Positions 35,745-43,775 of a DNA stretch of 64,000 bases are shown here, piece after piece. Source of the DNA: CAYRQP01 sp964426545. Its GTDB lineage: Bacteria; Fermentibacterota; Fermentibacteria; Fermentibacterales; JCC-6. How positions within the stretch are numbered: position 1 is the stretch's first letter; the number at the start of each line of letters is the position of its first letter. The stretch is from positions 1 to 64,000 of the forward strand of contig CAYRQP010000005.1 of assembly GCA_964426545.1 (NCBI GenBank), given 5' to 3'. Both the position numbers and the translations under genes were made by a program. The notes under the pieces were generated by a model. The model did no database searches. It was not told the DNA's origin and worked only from the letters and a program-made list of their open reading frames with translations.

Positions 35745-36583
35745 GCATCACTTTCAGTAAACCCAGCACCCTTACGGAACTCCTTGAAGCAATTGATAGA
35801 ACAGAAAAGAAACACTATCTCCTTGCCGGTGGAACCGATATCAATGTTCAACTGAAAAACGGGTTCATCGAAACCTGCACAATCCTTTACATTAATCACC
35901 TCGAAGAACTAAAAGGTATTGAAGAGAAGAACGGCACAATCTGTATAGGTGCATCAACAACACTTGAACAACTGCTCAGCAATAATCTCATTAAGCAACA
36001 TCTTCCATACATTCAAACATCCCTGAAAACCTTCGCATCCCCACTTATTCAAAGCACTGCCACAATAGCAGGTAACATTGCCAATGGCTCACCAACAAAC
36101 GATGTTTCCCCGCCACTCCTCGTCCTTGATGCAGACCTTGAACTTCTTTCTATAAACGGAACCAGAACAATTCCTCTATCGTCTTTCTACAAAGGTTACA
36201 AACAGTTTGAACTAAAACCCAACGAAATCATCTCACACATCATTGTAAACACCCACTCCCAATCAGGCTTTACTACATTCTACCGCAAAGTCGGAGCACG
36301 CAATGCTCTCGCAATATCAAAACTCACTATCGCTGGACTAAAGAAAACCAATAACAACCGCATTGAAGAAATCCGACTCGCCACCGGTAGCCTGAACGAA
36401 TACCCCCGCCTCCTACATCTGCTCGAAGAATACCTAACAGGCACCCCCCCCGGCAAAATCTCGAAGGAAGAGATAGAAACTATCCTCAGACAGGAGATAA
36501 CACCCATCTCCGACCTCCGCTCCGACCGAGACTACCGCTTCAGGGTGTGCTTGAATCTGGTGTTAGAGTTTGTTGATTTATAG
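35741..36583 (+). CDS. Molybdenum hydroxylase FAD subunit, set 2
   Basis: A 280-residue FAD subunit. The first FAD loop is YLLAGGTDINVQLKNG, the second STATIAGNIANGSPTNDVSP, followed by FTTFYRKVGARNALAIS and a C-terminal CODH-type domain with ISDLRSDRDYRFRVCLNLVLEF. ATG 35741 starts inside the stop of the Fe-S gene; an upstream frame-open ATG at 35678 would overlap 67 bases and is rejected. It is the last gene of the 12-kb operon. The IS3 remnant starts 77 bases later. Confidence 0.9.
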   Translation: MSITFSKPSTLTELLEAIDRTEKKHYLLAGGTDINVQLKNGFIETCTILYINHLEELKGIEEKNGTICIGASTTLEQLLSNNLIKQHLPYIQTSLKTFASPLIQSTATIAGNIANGSPTNDVSPPLLVLDADLELLSINGTRTIPLSSFYKGYKQFELKPNEIISHIIVNTHSQSGFTTFYRKVGARNALAISKLTIAGLKKTNNNRIEEIRLATGSLNEYPRLLHLLEEYLTGTPPGKISKEEIETILRQEITPISDLRSDRDYRFRVCLNLVLEFVDL

Positions 36584-36659
36584 TATTGATGCGGTGCTTA
36601 CTTTTGAATACTCAATAGAAATTAGTGCATCAACTGTCCGAAGTTATACTGGTTTTTAA

Positions 36660-37755
36660 TGAAGTGGACTGGATTGTCTAGACAGCAAATGGGCTTGTTT
36701 AAGGTGGAAATTTGCTCCGTCTCTTCGACTGTGATTAAGTTACAGCCGAACACTTCCTCGATCACATTATTTCCTTTCGCTGGTTAGAGTTTTCAAAATA
36801 TACTTCTGCCGGAGTCCTTTTTCCAAGACTCGAATGATTTCGCTCATTATTGTAAAAATCAAAGTAATCTGATAGACTCTCTTTACCTGAAAAGTAATCG
36901 ACATATTCCTTCAGATAGACCTCTTCGTATTTTACTGTTCGCCAGAGCCGTTCGACCATAATATTATCAAAATATCTCCCCTTGCCATCCATACTGATTC
37001 GGATTCCGGCATCCAGTAGTTTCTTCGTAAAGTCATTGCTTGTATACTGGGAACCCTGATCACTATTGAATATTTCCGGTTTGGAGATATCAAGAGATTC
37101 AGATAATGCACTGACACAGAAGCCTGATTCCAAAGAAGGCGACAATCTCCAGACAAGTACATACCTGCTGAACCAGTCCATTATTACCGTGAGGTATGCA
37201 AATCTCCGCTTTAACCGGATATAGGTAATATCAGAACACCAGACCTGATCGGGGTGGTTAATGGAGAGAGTCCGCAGCAGATAGGGATGTATCTTTGGGA
37301 GTGTAATAGAAACCGGAACGAAATAAACCCAGAAGATCACACTGCCGGGTAATAGATAATTCTGTATTGTCCGGTTCCACAAGATTGTGCTTTCCTTCAG
37401 GGGTTAAGCCCAGATTTTTTTTGAGCCAGTCAAGTTCGACTTTAAGACGACCGATTTCTTCATACAGTCTGGCTTTATCTTCTGAGTTCTTTTGTTTTCG
37501 CTTCCGTCGCTTATCTGAAAATATCTCCGATGCTTCAGCAAGCATTTTCCTCTCCAAAGCCTAATCTGATTCGGGTGGACTTCGTAAAAAGAGCCCAACT
37601 CAGAAAGAGTCTTTTCGCCTTTAATCGCTTCAAGTGCGACTCTGGCTTTGAACTCAGCACTATAACTTTTCCGCATGGATTTACCTCCTTTTTCAGTATT
37701 GATAACATAAGCAAATCCACCTTAAACAACTGTACAGTTTCTCCAGACCACTTCA
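36660..37755 (-). mobile_element. IS3-family insertion sequence, internally deleted
   Basis: The ends are inverted copies: tgaagtggactgga (36660-36673) and tccagaccacttca (37742-37755) match at 13 of 14 positions. A subterminal pair, ttgtttaaggtgga (36695-36708) and tccaccttaaacaa (37716-37729), matches at 14 of 14. The 1.1-kb span is shorter than the usual 1.2-1.3 kb, because the transposase lost its central part. No clear target duplication is visible. It sits directly after the purine operon. Confidence 0.85.
36762..37676 (-). pseudogene. IS3-family transposase (OrfAB), frameshifted and deleted
   Basis: Three pieces in different frames. The first, from ATG 37676 after a strong aaggaggt site, is the OrfA helix-turn-helix (SYSAEFKARVALEAIKGEKT ... 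HPNQIRLWR). A frame change near 37557 leads to EIFSDKRRKRKQ and the leucine-zipper/OrfB start (GRLKVELDWLKKNLGL, TELSITRQCDLLGLFRSGFYY). After about 37300 the reading jumps again to HPYLLRTLSINHPDQVWCSD, the integrase core, with DITYI, FNSDQGSQYTS and the late ERLWRTVKYEEVYL glutamate. Roughly 80-90 residues between the second and third pieces are missing compared with full OrfB. The element cannot move by itself. Confidence 0.85.
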
Positions 37756-37816
37756 GCAAACCCTTGTCATTATGCACCAGTTACATTATGCAGCTGATGC
37801 ATAATCATGGAAAGTA

Positions 37817-38302
37817 TCAGCGGTTTAGAAGTTCTGCAATGTCCGGCACAATGTTCTTTGGCTTCTTGATAGAAGAGTATCGCTTTACAGGCATGCCATT
37901 CCGGTTGATGAGAAATTTGGTAAAGTTCCATTTTATATCACGGCCGAATGTGCCCGGGAGTGTCTGAGTCAGAAGCTTAAAGAGCGGATGAGCGTCATCT
38001 CCGTTCACATCTATTTTTGCGAACATCGGGAATGTTACGCCGTAGTTGATCTGACAGAATTCCTGTATTGCTTCTTCATTCTCCGGTTCCTGCTGTTTGA
38101 ACTGATTGCAGGGGAAGCCCAGTATCACCAGTCCTTCACTTTGGAAGTTGTTGTACAGTTCCTGCAGTCCGGCATATTGCTCGGTAAATTTGCACATACT
38201 CGCTGTATTGACGACCAGAACGACCTTACCTCTGTAATCGCTGAGGGGAATGGTCTCCCCTCTGATTGATAATGCAGAGAACCCGTAAATACTATCTTTC
38301 AT
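37817..38302 (-). CDS. Glutathione peroxidase family protein
   Basis: A 161-residue thiol peroxidase of the GPx/BtuE family. The peroxidatic Cys37 lies in VNTASMCKFTEQYAGL, with the other active-site residues in GFPCNQFKQQEP (Gln) and KWNFTKFLIN (Trp, Asn). It reduces peroxides, usually with thioredoxin in bacteria of this type. The usual ASKCGFT reads ASMCKFT here, a mild change beside the catalytic Cys. The start has an excellent aggagga site. It stands alone on the minus strand. Confidence 0.92.
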   Translation of the reverse strand: MKDSIYGFSALSIRGETIPLSDYRGKVVLVVNTASMCKFTEQYAGLQELYNNFQSEGLVILGFPCNQFKQQEPENEEAIQEFCQINYGVTFPMFAKIDVNGDDAHPLFKLLTQTLPGTFGRDIKWNFTKFLINRNGMPVKRYSSIKKPKNIVPDIAELLNR

Positions 38303-38395
38303 TTTCCTCCTGACGGGGTGTGACTATACTGCAAAAATGAGTTGGTTAACTGTCGGTTGTTGAGTTTCGCTGCAGGTAAGATTTTCAGTTCTTTT

Positions 38396-38638
38396 CTACG
38401 CGATTATCTCCAGTGCAATCCAGGGTGTGATACAGAAAATAAAGAGGATAAGTTTGTACGCCCCCAATGTGGAGTAGAGAACCACATTGAAAGTTTCCCG
38501 CGACATTGGGAACCACCTGGTGTGCATCCTGTAGACGAAATCACCCGAAAGTGTTATGAATATGAATGCAAAGATCATCAGCCCCATATTCAGGATTGAG
38601 CACCACATGAAGAAATCCGTCAGCGTTTGAATGTTCAT
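38396..38638 (-). CDS. Small two-helix membrane protein, DUF6868-like
   Basis: An 80-residue membrane protein with helices at about residues 8-32 and 55-78 and the conserved-looking middle RMHTRWFPMSRETFNVVLYS followed by GAYKLILFIF. I recognise this as the widespread DUF6868-type family, whose function is unknown. The start is ATG 38638 behind gaggaagga. A small palindrome lies just upstream of the ribosome-binding site. Confidence 0.75.
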   Translation of the reverse strand: MNIQTLTDFFMWCSILNMGLMIFAFIFITLSGDFVYRMHTRWFPMSRETFNVVLYSTLGAYKLILFIFCITPWIALEIIA

Positions 38639-38651
38639 GATTGTCCTTCCT

Positions 38652-38671
38652 CTTAATCACTTAAGATTAAG
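38652..38671. promoter_or_regulatory. Palindrome upstream of the DUF6868-like gene
   Basis: cttaatc (38652-38658) and gattaag (38665-38671) flank acttaa. It lies directly before the minus-strand ribosome-binding site, so it could be an operator or leader hairpin. Confidence 0.35.
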
Positions 38672-38844
38672 TCTCGGCCGGTTTGTTCTATTATCCAGTA
38701 TGACGTTCCCTTGATAATATACTGATTTCAGTCTTGGATGGTTCCGGAGAGATTGTGAGTGTTCCTACAGATGTTCTGGCCCCAGTTGCCTTTCCCTGTT
38801 TCTATATCGTGAACATGTGGATTGTACTGACGATGGGATAGAAT

Positions 38845-38861
38845 GTAGTAATATATACTAC
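38845..38861. promoter_or_regulatory. Candidate operator of the MNT-HEPN pair
   Basis: gtagta (38845-38850) and tactac (38856-38861) around atata form a 17-base palindrome about 48 bases before the MNT gene, whose product has an N-terminal HTH. Autoregulation is plausible. Confidence 0.35.
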
Positions 38862-38908
38862 GAATGTAGAGAAAAACGCTACATACATAATTGGAACATT
38901 GGATAGAT

Positions 38909-39505
38909 ATGTTAGAGGTACTTCTTGGTTCGAAGGTGCGTGCCCGACTGCTTGAGTGGTTATTCATGCATCCCGATGATAGTTACTATGTACGCCAACT
39001 GGGAGAATTATTGGGATTGGATCCCACGAATGTGAGTAGAGAATTGAATAGACTGCTTGAACTTGGTGTGTTATCTGTAAGAATGTCAGGGAATCAGAAA
39101 CATTTCTCTGTAAATCAGAATAGTTCTATTTACAGGGATCTCCTGAATATCGTGATTAAAATCGAAGTTGTCCCCGGTACGATCATGTCTGCTCTGGAAA
39201 CTAGTACCGGTAGAATTGAAGTTGCATTCATCTACGGTTCATTGGCCAATGGACAGATGGAGAAGGAGAGCGACATCGACTCATGATAATCGGGAGTACA
39301 ACAATAAGAGAAATTTCCCCGCTCCTGCGAGAAGTAGGAAAGAGACTTTCACGCGAAATCAATGCGGTAGTATATACTGTTGATGAATATAGGGGGTATG
39401 TGTAAAAGAAGTTTCCTGTATAGAGTGACAAAAGGTAGAAAACTTTTTGTGAAGGGTGACGAGAATGACCTTGGAGTCTTGGTACAGAAAGAACCATTAG
39501 ATTGA
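38909..39505 (+). pseudogene. HTH-MNT nucleotidyltransferase antitoxin, two frameshifts
   Basis: The N-terminal 80 residues are a winged helix (VRARLLEWLFMHPDDSYYVR, DPTNVSRELNRLLELGVLSV). The minimal nucleotidyltransferase motif AFIYGSLANGQMEKESDID follows and hits a stop at 39284-39286. Dropping one base there restores LMIIGSTTIREISPLLREVG to VVYTVDEYRGYV. A second one-base shift near 39403 restores SFLYRVTKGRKLFVKGDEND and an end at 39505. The family reads straight through all these parts. So the gene carries one missing base (near 39279) and one extra base. It would adenylylate or neutralise a HEPN partner. TTG 38891 is an alternative start. Confidence 0.75.
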
Positions 39506-39578
39506 ACCGCATTCGGCATCAGAGGATGAAATACTTGCACTGATAGAGAATACCGAACGCGATATAGAACAGGCAGGA

Positions 39579-39887
39579 TTGACCGGGATTCAAGCTGGCT
39601 GGCGTTTCAGAATGGCTTATGAATCAATACTCTTTTGTGCCAGAGCAGCTCTGTTCAAGTCCGGATATCGTGTGGTTAGAAGCGCGGGAGCACTACAGAT
39701 AAATTACGAGCCTGGAATTTACTATTGGATTGAACTCAGAACGATAAGTATACTTGATGCGTATAGAATGCAGAGAAATCAAGCAGTCTATGATAGTGCC
39801 GATTTTATCGGTGATTCCGCAGCCCTGGTGGCTTTGGAGGAAGCCGAAGAACTTTTGAAAAAGTTGCGTGACTGGTTGAAATCGTAG
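39579..39887 (+). CDS. HEPN domain protein (partner of MNT)
   Basis: A helical HEPN-type protein of at least 102 residues. It shows the family's helix RFRMAYESILFCARAALFKSGY and the RNase-like motif region YRMQRNQAVYDSADF, where RN-x-x-x-Y replaces the R-x4-6-H of classic HEPN toxins, as is common in MNT-linked HEPN proteins. The ORF remains open upstream to 39501 with coding-like sequence (PHSASEDEILALIENTERDI). The real start may therefore be an ATT at 39501 overlapping the MNT stop, or an ATG lost by mutation; TTG 39579 is the first usual start. Pairing with the broken MNT gene suggests a decaying toxin-antitoxin unit. Confidence 0.65.
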   Translation: MTGIQAGWRFRMAYESILFCARAALFKSGYRVVRSAGALQINYEPGIYYWIELRTISILDAYRMQRNQAVYDSADFIGDSAALVALEEAEELLKKLRDWLKS

Positions 39888-39901
39888 GAAAGGGTATATC
39901 C

Positions 39902-40852
39902 TTGAACAAAGTCAATTTCATCAGAAAAAAAGGTAATTACAAACATGTGCAGTCGAATCTCATTGCAGAGATATCGAAACACATCCCCGAAGGTTATTAT
40001 TCAGAAACAGTTGGAAAAAACGTCAGACGAGAAGACACTATTAACCTGTCTCTGTTTATTCATCAGTACAGTGATGTCCTTATGTCCCATGGAGCTGCCG
40101 ACAAGAACTACCTTTTTATGCGGGATGATGAGACGGGAAAGAGACTGCTCAATGATTTCTTACATGTGCTGGTGCCCGGAGACTGGCTGAAGGAAAGACT
40201 GCTCAAAGCAAAGACAATTACACTGACAGAAGAACAGATTCATGTTGTCGGCTGGCCGCGGATAGAGTACTTGCTTAATCTGAGGGAAGAGAGTATTTCT
40301 GAAGGAGATGGCATCTGTTCGAAGCGGCGTGTTCTGTGGGCACCCACCCACAATTACCGAAAGCGAGGGGGGGAGCAGAAATCAACTTCATCATATCCGG
40401 ATTTCAAGAGATTCACTTCAGTCATGAAGCAGAAATATGATTATGAGATATCACTACATCCGCGAAACCGGTTTCTGAAGAGACCGACAGGAGAGCAGCT
40501 TGTAAGGGCAGATGTGGTCATCTCCGACTTCGGAACACTGGTTTATGAAGCCTGGGCTCTCGGCATTCCCGTTGTTTTCCCGCGCTGGATCCTGGGAAAC
40601 AGGATAATTAAATACAACAAGGGTTCCGCTGAAGCATATATCTTCGAGAACAATATTGGGCTGTATGCAGATTCGATAGAAGAACTGCTCGAAATGACTG
40701 ACACCGCTGTCGGTATCGGTTCAGAAGTGCAGGAATTTATGAGCAGGTATCTTCCAAAACGCTTAGACACCTGTTCCGGAGAAGTCATTGCCGAACTGCT
40801 CGGCAAGTTAAGAAGTAATGAACACAGATCAGATTATGCTACGCTTAGATAA
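39902..40852 (+). CDS. CDP-glycerol glycerophosphotransferase-like protein
   Basis: A 316-residue protein resembling the TagB/TagF glycerophosphotransferase family, with a GT-B-like C-terminal half: VVGWPRIEYLL, RRVLWAPTHNY, ISLHPRNRF, and the donor-site stretch VVISDFGTLVYEAWALGIPVVF. It likely adds a polyol phosphate or sugar to a cell-surface glycan. The N-terminal portion is short compared with full TagF. The start is TTG 39902 after aggaaaggg; no ATG fits. It lies 14 bases after the HEPN gene but shares no obvious function with it. Confidence 0.72.
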   Translation: MNKVNFIRKKGNYKHVQSNLIAEISKHIPEGYYSETVGKNVRREDTINLSLFIHQYSDVLMSHGAADKNYLFMRDDETGKRLLNDFLHVLVPGDWLKERLLKAKTITLTEEQIHVVGWPRIEYLLNLREESISEGDGICSKRRVLWAPTHNYRKRGGEQKSTSSYPDFKRFTSVMKQKYDYEISLHPRNRFLKRPTGEQLVRADVVISDFGTLVYEAWALGIPVVFPRWILGNRIIKYNKGSAEAYIFENNIGLYADSIEELLEMTDTAVGIGSEVQEFMSRYLPKRLDTCSGEVIAELLGKLRSNEHRSDYATLR

Positions 40853-40915
40853 GCAGAGTACTTTCAATCAGGTTAGTAATGAAATGGTAAAAAGTACTCT
40901 GCTCAGATTTGAATA

Positions 40916-41497
40916 CTAGATGTCTTTCTTTGTATTATTCGCTATTGCTGCCAGAGATCTGAATTGTTCAGCAAGGAATCTTGTTACTACAACAATAAGG
41001 TAACCCAAGATCGGCATGATGACTATTGCCAGTGCACCCGACTGCAGGAAATCAAGTTCAAGCCCTCTGGATAGATTATATCCGCGATCTCCGAGAATTA
41101 TTGTTGAAAAGAGTGCAAATAGAAACCCTAAAACACCTATCCATATTCCAAGCCATTCGCCCAATGTCTGAATGAAATGAGAAAATACAGGTATTGCAAG
41201 AAAATTATCTCCCATCGAGGATATACTCTCTATCTTGTTTTTCCTGTTCCACCAGATTTGGAATCCAAGCCAGGAAACAAATGTGACTGCGAACCAAATT
41301 AGTATGAAAGCAAAAGATGTCTTACCGTTATAGCCGAAAATCTCATTATCAATGGCTCGAACGAGAACAAATATGGGTATAAGAAGGTTAAGTATCGCAA
41401 TCCCTGCATAGAGCCAGGCGAATGGTTTACGGAAAAACTTCCCATTATCAATTGTCGTTAGATAGGGAGTAAGAAAAGTAAAAAACTTGTTTTCCAT
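40916..41497 (-). CDS. Four-helix membrane protein of unknown function
   Basis: A 193-residue membrane protein with segments near residues 30-50, 65-85, 110-140 and 155-178 and a polar C-terminus (RFLAEQFRSLAAIANNTKKD). ATG 41497 (MENKFFTFL) is preferred, since ttggag lies properly upstream; the frame is open to 41527. I do not recognise the family. A spaced GDRGYNLSRGLELD loop and regular helix lengths suggest a structural or chaperone-like membrane protein. Confidence 0.6.
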   Translation of the reverse strand: MENKFFTFLTPYLTTIDNGKFFRKPFAWLYAGIAILNLLIPIFVLVRAIDNEIFGYNGKTSFAFILIWFAVTFVSWLGFQIWWNRKNKIESISSMGDNFLAIPVFSHFIQTLGEWLGIWIGVLGFLFALFSTIILGDRGYNLSRGLELDFLQSGALAIVIMPILGYLIVVVTRFLAEQFRSLAAIANNTKKDI

Positions 41498-41708
41498 TTT
41501 AATCTCCAAAGGGTTTGGGTTATACACAAAGAAGAGAACTCCGGATTACCACACTTTTGCTGTAACCTTAAAACAATCTAAGTGGTAATAAAAAGCAAGT
41601 CAAGGTAAGAGAAAGGAGGGGCCGGTTGTTTCGATATCTGGACAAATTGAAAGTTCAAGTTGCAGATTGTCCAAATCAGTTTGGTGTTTCTGCTGTTTGG
41701 ACTTTCGA

Positions 41709-42148
41709 TTAGAGTTTATCCAAGGAGAATTCCCGTTCATTACCTTCGAACAGCAGTATCAGGAATCCGCGGGATTTAGAAAGGAGGACTTTTGTGTCAT
41801 CCACGGATGGAGCATGAGGAGGGCAACCAAAGTAATTCCTCAGGATCCCGGAACACGCTTCTATGATGCCATCTGTGCTTGCGTAGGGTATGCAGCAGAA
41901 TGACTTGATTCTTTCATCGATGACAGATTGATCGGGGGGCGTCATTCCGGCATGGAGGATGAATTCACTCATACCACTGCAATTTTTCTTATGAGTGATG
42001 AGAAGTTCTTTAATTGAGTGAAGGTTCTCGCTGTAGAATTCAGTGAAATCAGGGTGGGAGATTCTTTGGAAAGCGGGGAGAGAGATTCACCAAACTCAAT
42101 GGCGATCTGTTTATTCTGTATTATCAGGACCACCTTGCTCCTGTACAT
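41709..42148 (-). pseudogene. CPPHAPS-motif (DUF2284-like) protein, frameshifted
   Basis: From ATG 42148 the reading MYRSKVVLIIQNKQIAIEFG continues to about SKESP. A one-base shift near 42060 then carries on as HPDFTEFYSENLHSIKELLI into the larger C-terminal part with NYFGCPPHAPSVDDTKVLLS and ends at 41709. The CPPHAPS stretch and its spacing resemble the cysteine-containing DUF2284 metal-binding proteins. The second fragment alone could start at ATG 41972 and give 87 residues. Broken gene or short real gene cannot be decided here; I favour broken. Confidence 0.5.
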
Positions 42149-42344
42149 TTAGGTTTCCTGTGTTGAGACTTATAACAGAATAGAAGACGGCCAACAATGC
42201 ACCGCGAGAATGTCAGCGATGCAGATGCAAAAAGTGATAGGATAATCCTTTTCACACTCGACACATAACATCTCAGGTATACTTGCTTTATGGATGTAAC
42301 ATACCTATATTTAGTCAGGTAAGTAGACGAAAGAGGGGTGTGTT

Positions 42345-43775
42345 TTGTCTAAGAAGCGGATGATATATAGGTATGTTGCGGAGGAATTCAGGGGCTGGGC
42401 AGCGTCAGATAATCCAAAGTGCCTGATTGTACGTGGTGCAAGACAGGTGGGGAAAACGACTGCACTTCTTGATTTCCCGAGTTACTTTCCGGAGAAGCAG
42501 GTCTTCCTTTATATAAATCTTGAAGAACACAGGAATCTCGAACCGATATTTGCTGCAATGAAGGTATCGGAGATATTCAGTGAATTGTCTTATAGGTCGG
42601 GCATCAGTCTCGAATCAGAAGGAATTATCGTGTTTCTCGATGAAATTCAGGCTGTTCCGTCTGCATTTGGGGCAATGAGATACCTTCGGGAACACCGTCC
42701 GGATGTGCGTTTTGCCGCTGCAGGTTCTCTTCTTGAAATTGCAATGGCTAAGAAGAACATCTCAGTGCCTGTTGGAAGAATGGACTACAATTTCATGGGA
42801 ACGGTATCCATAGAAGAGTATCTAAATGCAGATCCGGCATCGAAAGAAGAGATCAAATGCATGAAGGAGTGGATTCCGGGAGACTACTTTCCTGAAGCTG
42901 TACACCGGAACCTTTCGGATAAACTGCGGGAATATTTAGTCATCGGCGGAATGCCTGAAGCGGTTCAGTCTTTCCTGTCGCATAGGGACATGTCGAAAGT
43001 ATCAAGAGTTCACTCATCGATTCTCAACACTTATCGAGATGATTTTGCGAAATACTCTTCAGGTGATGAACTTTTAATGTTGCAGAGAGTATTCGATTGG
43101 GTACCGGCAAGAGCCGGTGATAAAGTCATATATTCAAATATATCGGCAGATGCAAAGGCAATTAAGGTAAGAAAGGCGATAGAGCTGCTTTCAGGTGCCG
43201 GAGTTATCTACCCGGTGGTTCACTCTGCAGGGAACGGAGTCCCGCTTAATGCTGAAAGCAGAGAGTCAGTATTTAAACTGTATTTTCTCGATGTCGGATT
43301 GATGAGCAGTTTGACCGGAATCACACGAATCTCTGCGGAGAAGATACTCAGTCCCGACTTTGTCAACAGCAGCAGGCTGGCAGAGCAGTTCATTGCCCAG
43401 CATCTGTTTTTCAGGAACCCGTCACGGGAGAAACCATCCCTGAATTACTGGCTGCGCCACGGTAGAAATGCAAATGCGGAAATTGATTTTCTGATTCAGG
43501 AGAAGGAGCATGTCATTCCAATCGAAGTGAAGGCCGGAAGTTCAGGTAGAATGAAATCGCTTATCAGGTTCCTGTATGAGAAGAATAGCTCTTTTGCTAT
43601 ACGGTTCGATATGAACCCCCCTTCACTGCAGAGGGTCGAACATAAACTGGGGAACGGGTTGACAAAGAGCGAAAGGATATCATTCGATCTTCTCTCTCTT
43701 CCTCTTTATATGGTCGGGGAGATAAGCCGTCTTGAGGAGGAGATAAAGTGTGAGAGTAATCATGAAACTGATTAG
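42345..43775 (+). CDS. AAA+ ATPase with DUF4143 C-terminal domain
   Basis: A 476-residue AAA_14/DUF4143 protein. Walker A is VRGARQVGKTTALLDF, Walker B IIVFLDEIQ, and sensor-like RFAAAGSLLE follows. The C-terminal DUF4143 domain contains FKLYFLDVGLMSSL and ends in a PD-(D/E)xK-like segment (NAEIDFLIQ ... VIPIEVKAGSSG). These proteins are common, variable accessory ATPases of unclear role. The start is TTG 42345 behind aaagagggg. It overlaps the allantoinase-like gene by 26 bases, so the two may be co-transcribed. Confidence 0.88.
   Translation: MSKKRMIYRYVAEEFRGWAASDNPKCLIVRGARQVGKTTALLDFPSYFPEKQVFLYINLEEHRNLEPIFAAMKVSEIFSELSYRSGISLESEGIIVFLDEIQAVPSAFGAMRYLREHRPDVRFAAAGSLLEIAMAKKNISVPVGRMDYNFMGTVSIEEYLNADPASKEEIKCMKEWIPGDYFPEAVHRNLSDKLREYLVIGGMPEAVQSFLSHRDMSKVSRVHSSILNTYRDDFAKYSSGDELLMLQRVFDWVPARAGDKVIYSNISADAKAIKVRKAIELLSGAGVIYPVVHSAGNGVPLNAESRESVFKLYFLDVGLMSSLTGITRISAEKILSPDFVNSSRLAEQFIAQHLFFRNPSREKPSLNYWLRHGRNANAEIDFLIQEKEHVIPIEVKAGSSGRMKSLIRFLYEKNSSFAIRFDMNPPSLQRVEHKLGNGLTKSERISFDLLSLPLYMVGEISRLEEEIKCESNHETD

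Noticed and set aside
21031..36583. Selenocysteine (in-frame UGA) in the hydroxylase or YgfK genes
   Set aside because: All frames are open from start to the expected C-terminus, with no internal TGA; any selenium would be a labile cofactor.
36587..36659. Possible terminator after the purine operon
   Set aside because: No stem with a U-tract could be found; the sequence only leads into the IS end.
39169..39190. Another VPGT-coding repeat copy in the MNT gene
   Set aside because: The DNA there (gtccccggtacg) does not contain the GGTGCC-N-GGCACC palindrome.
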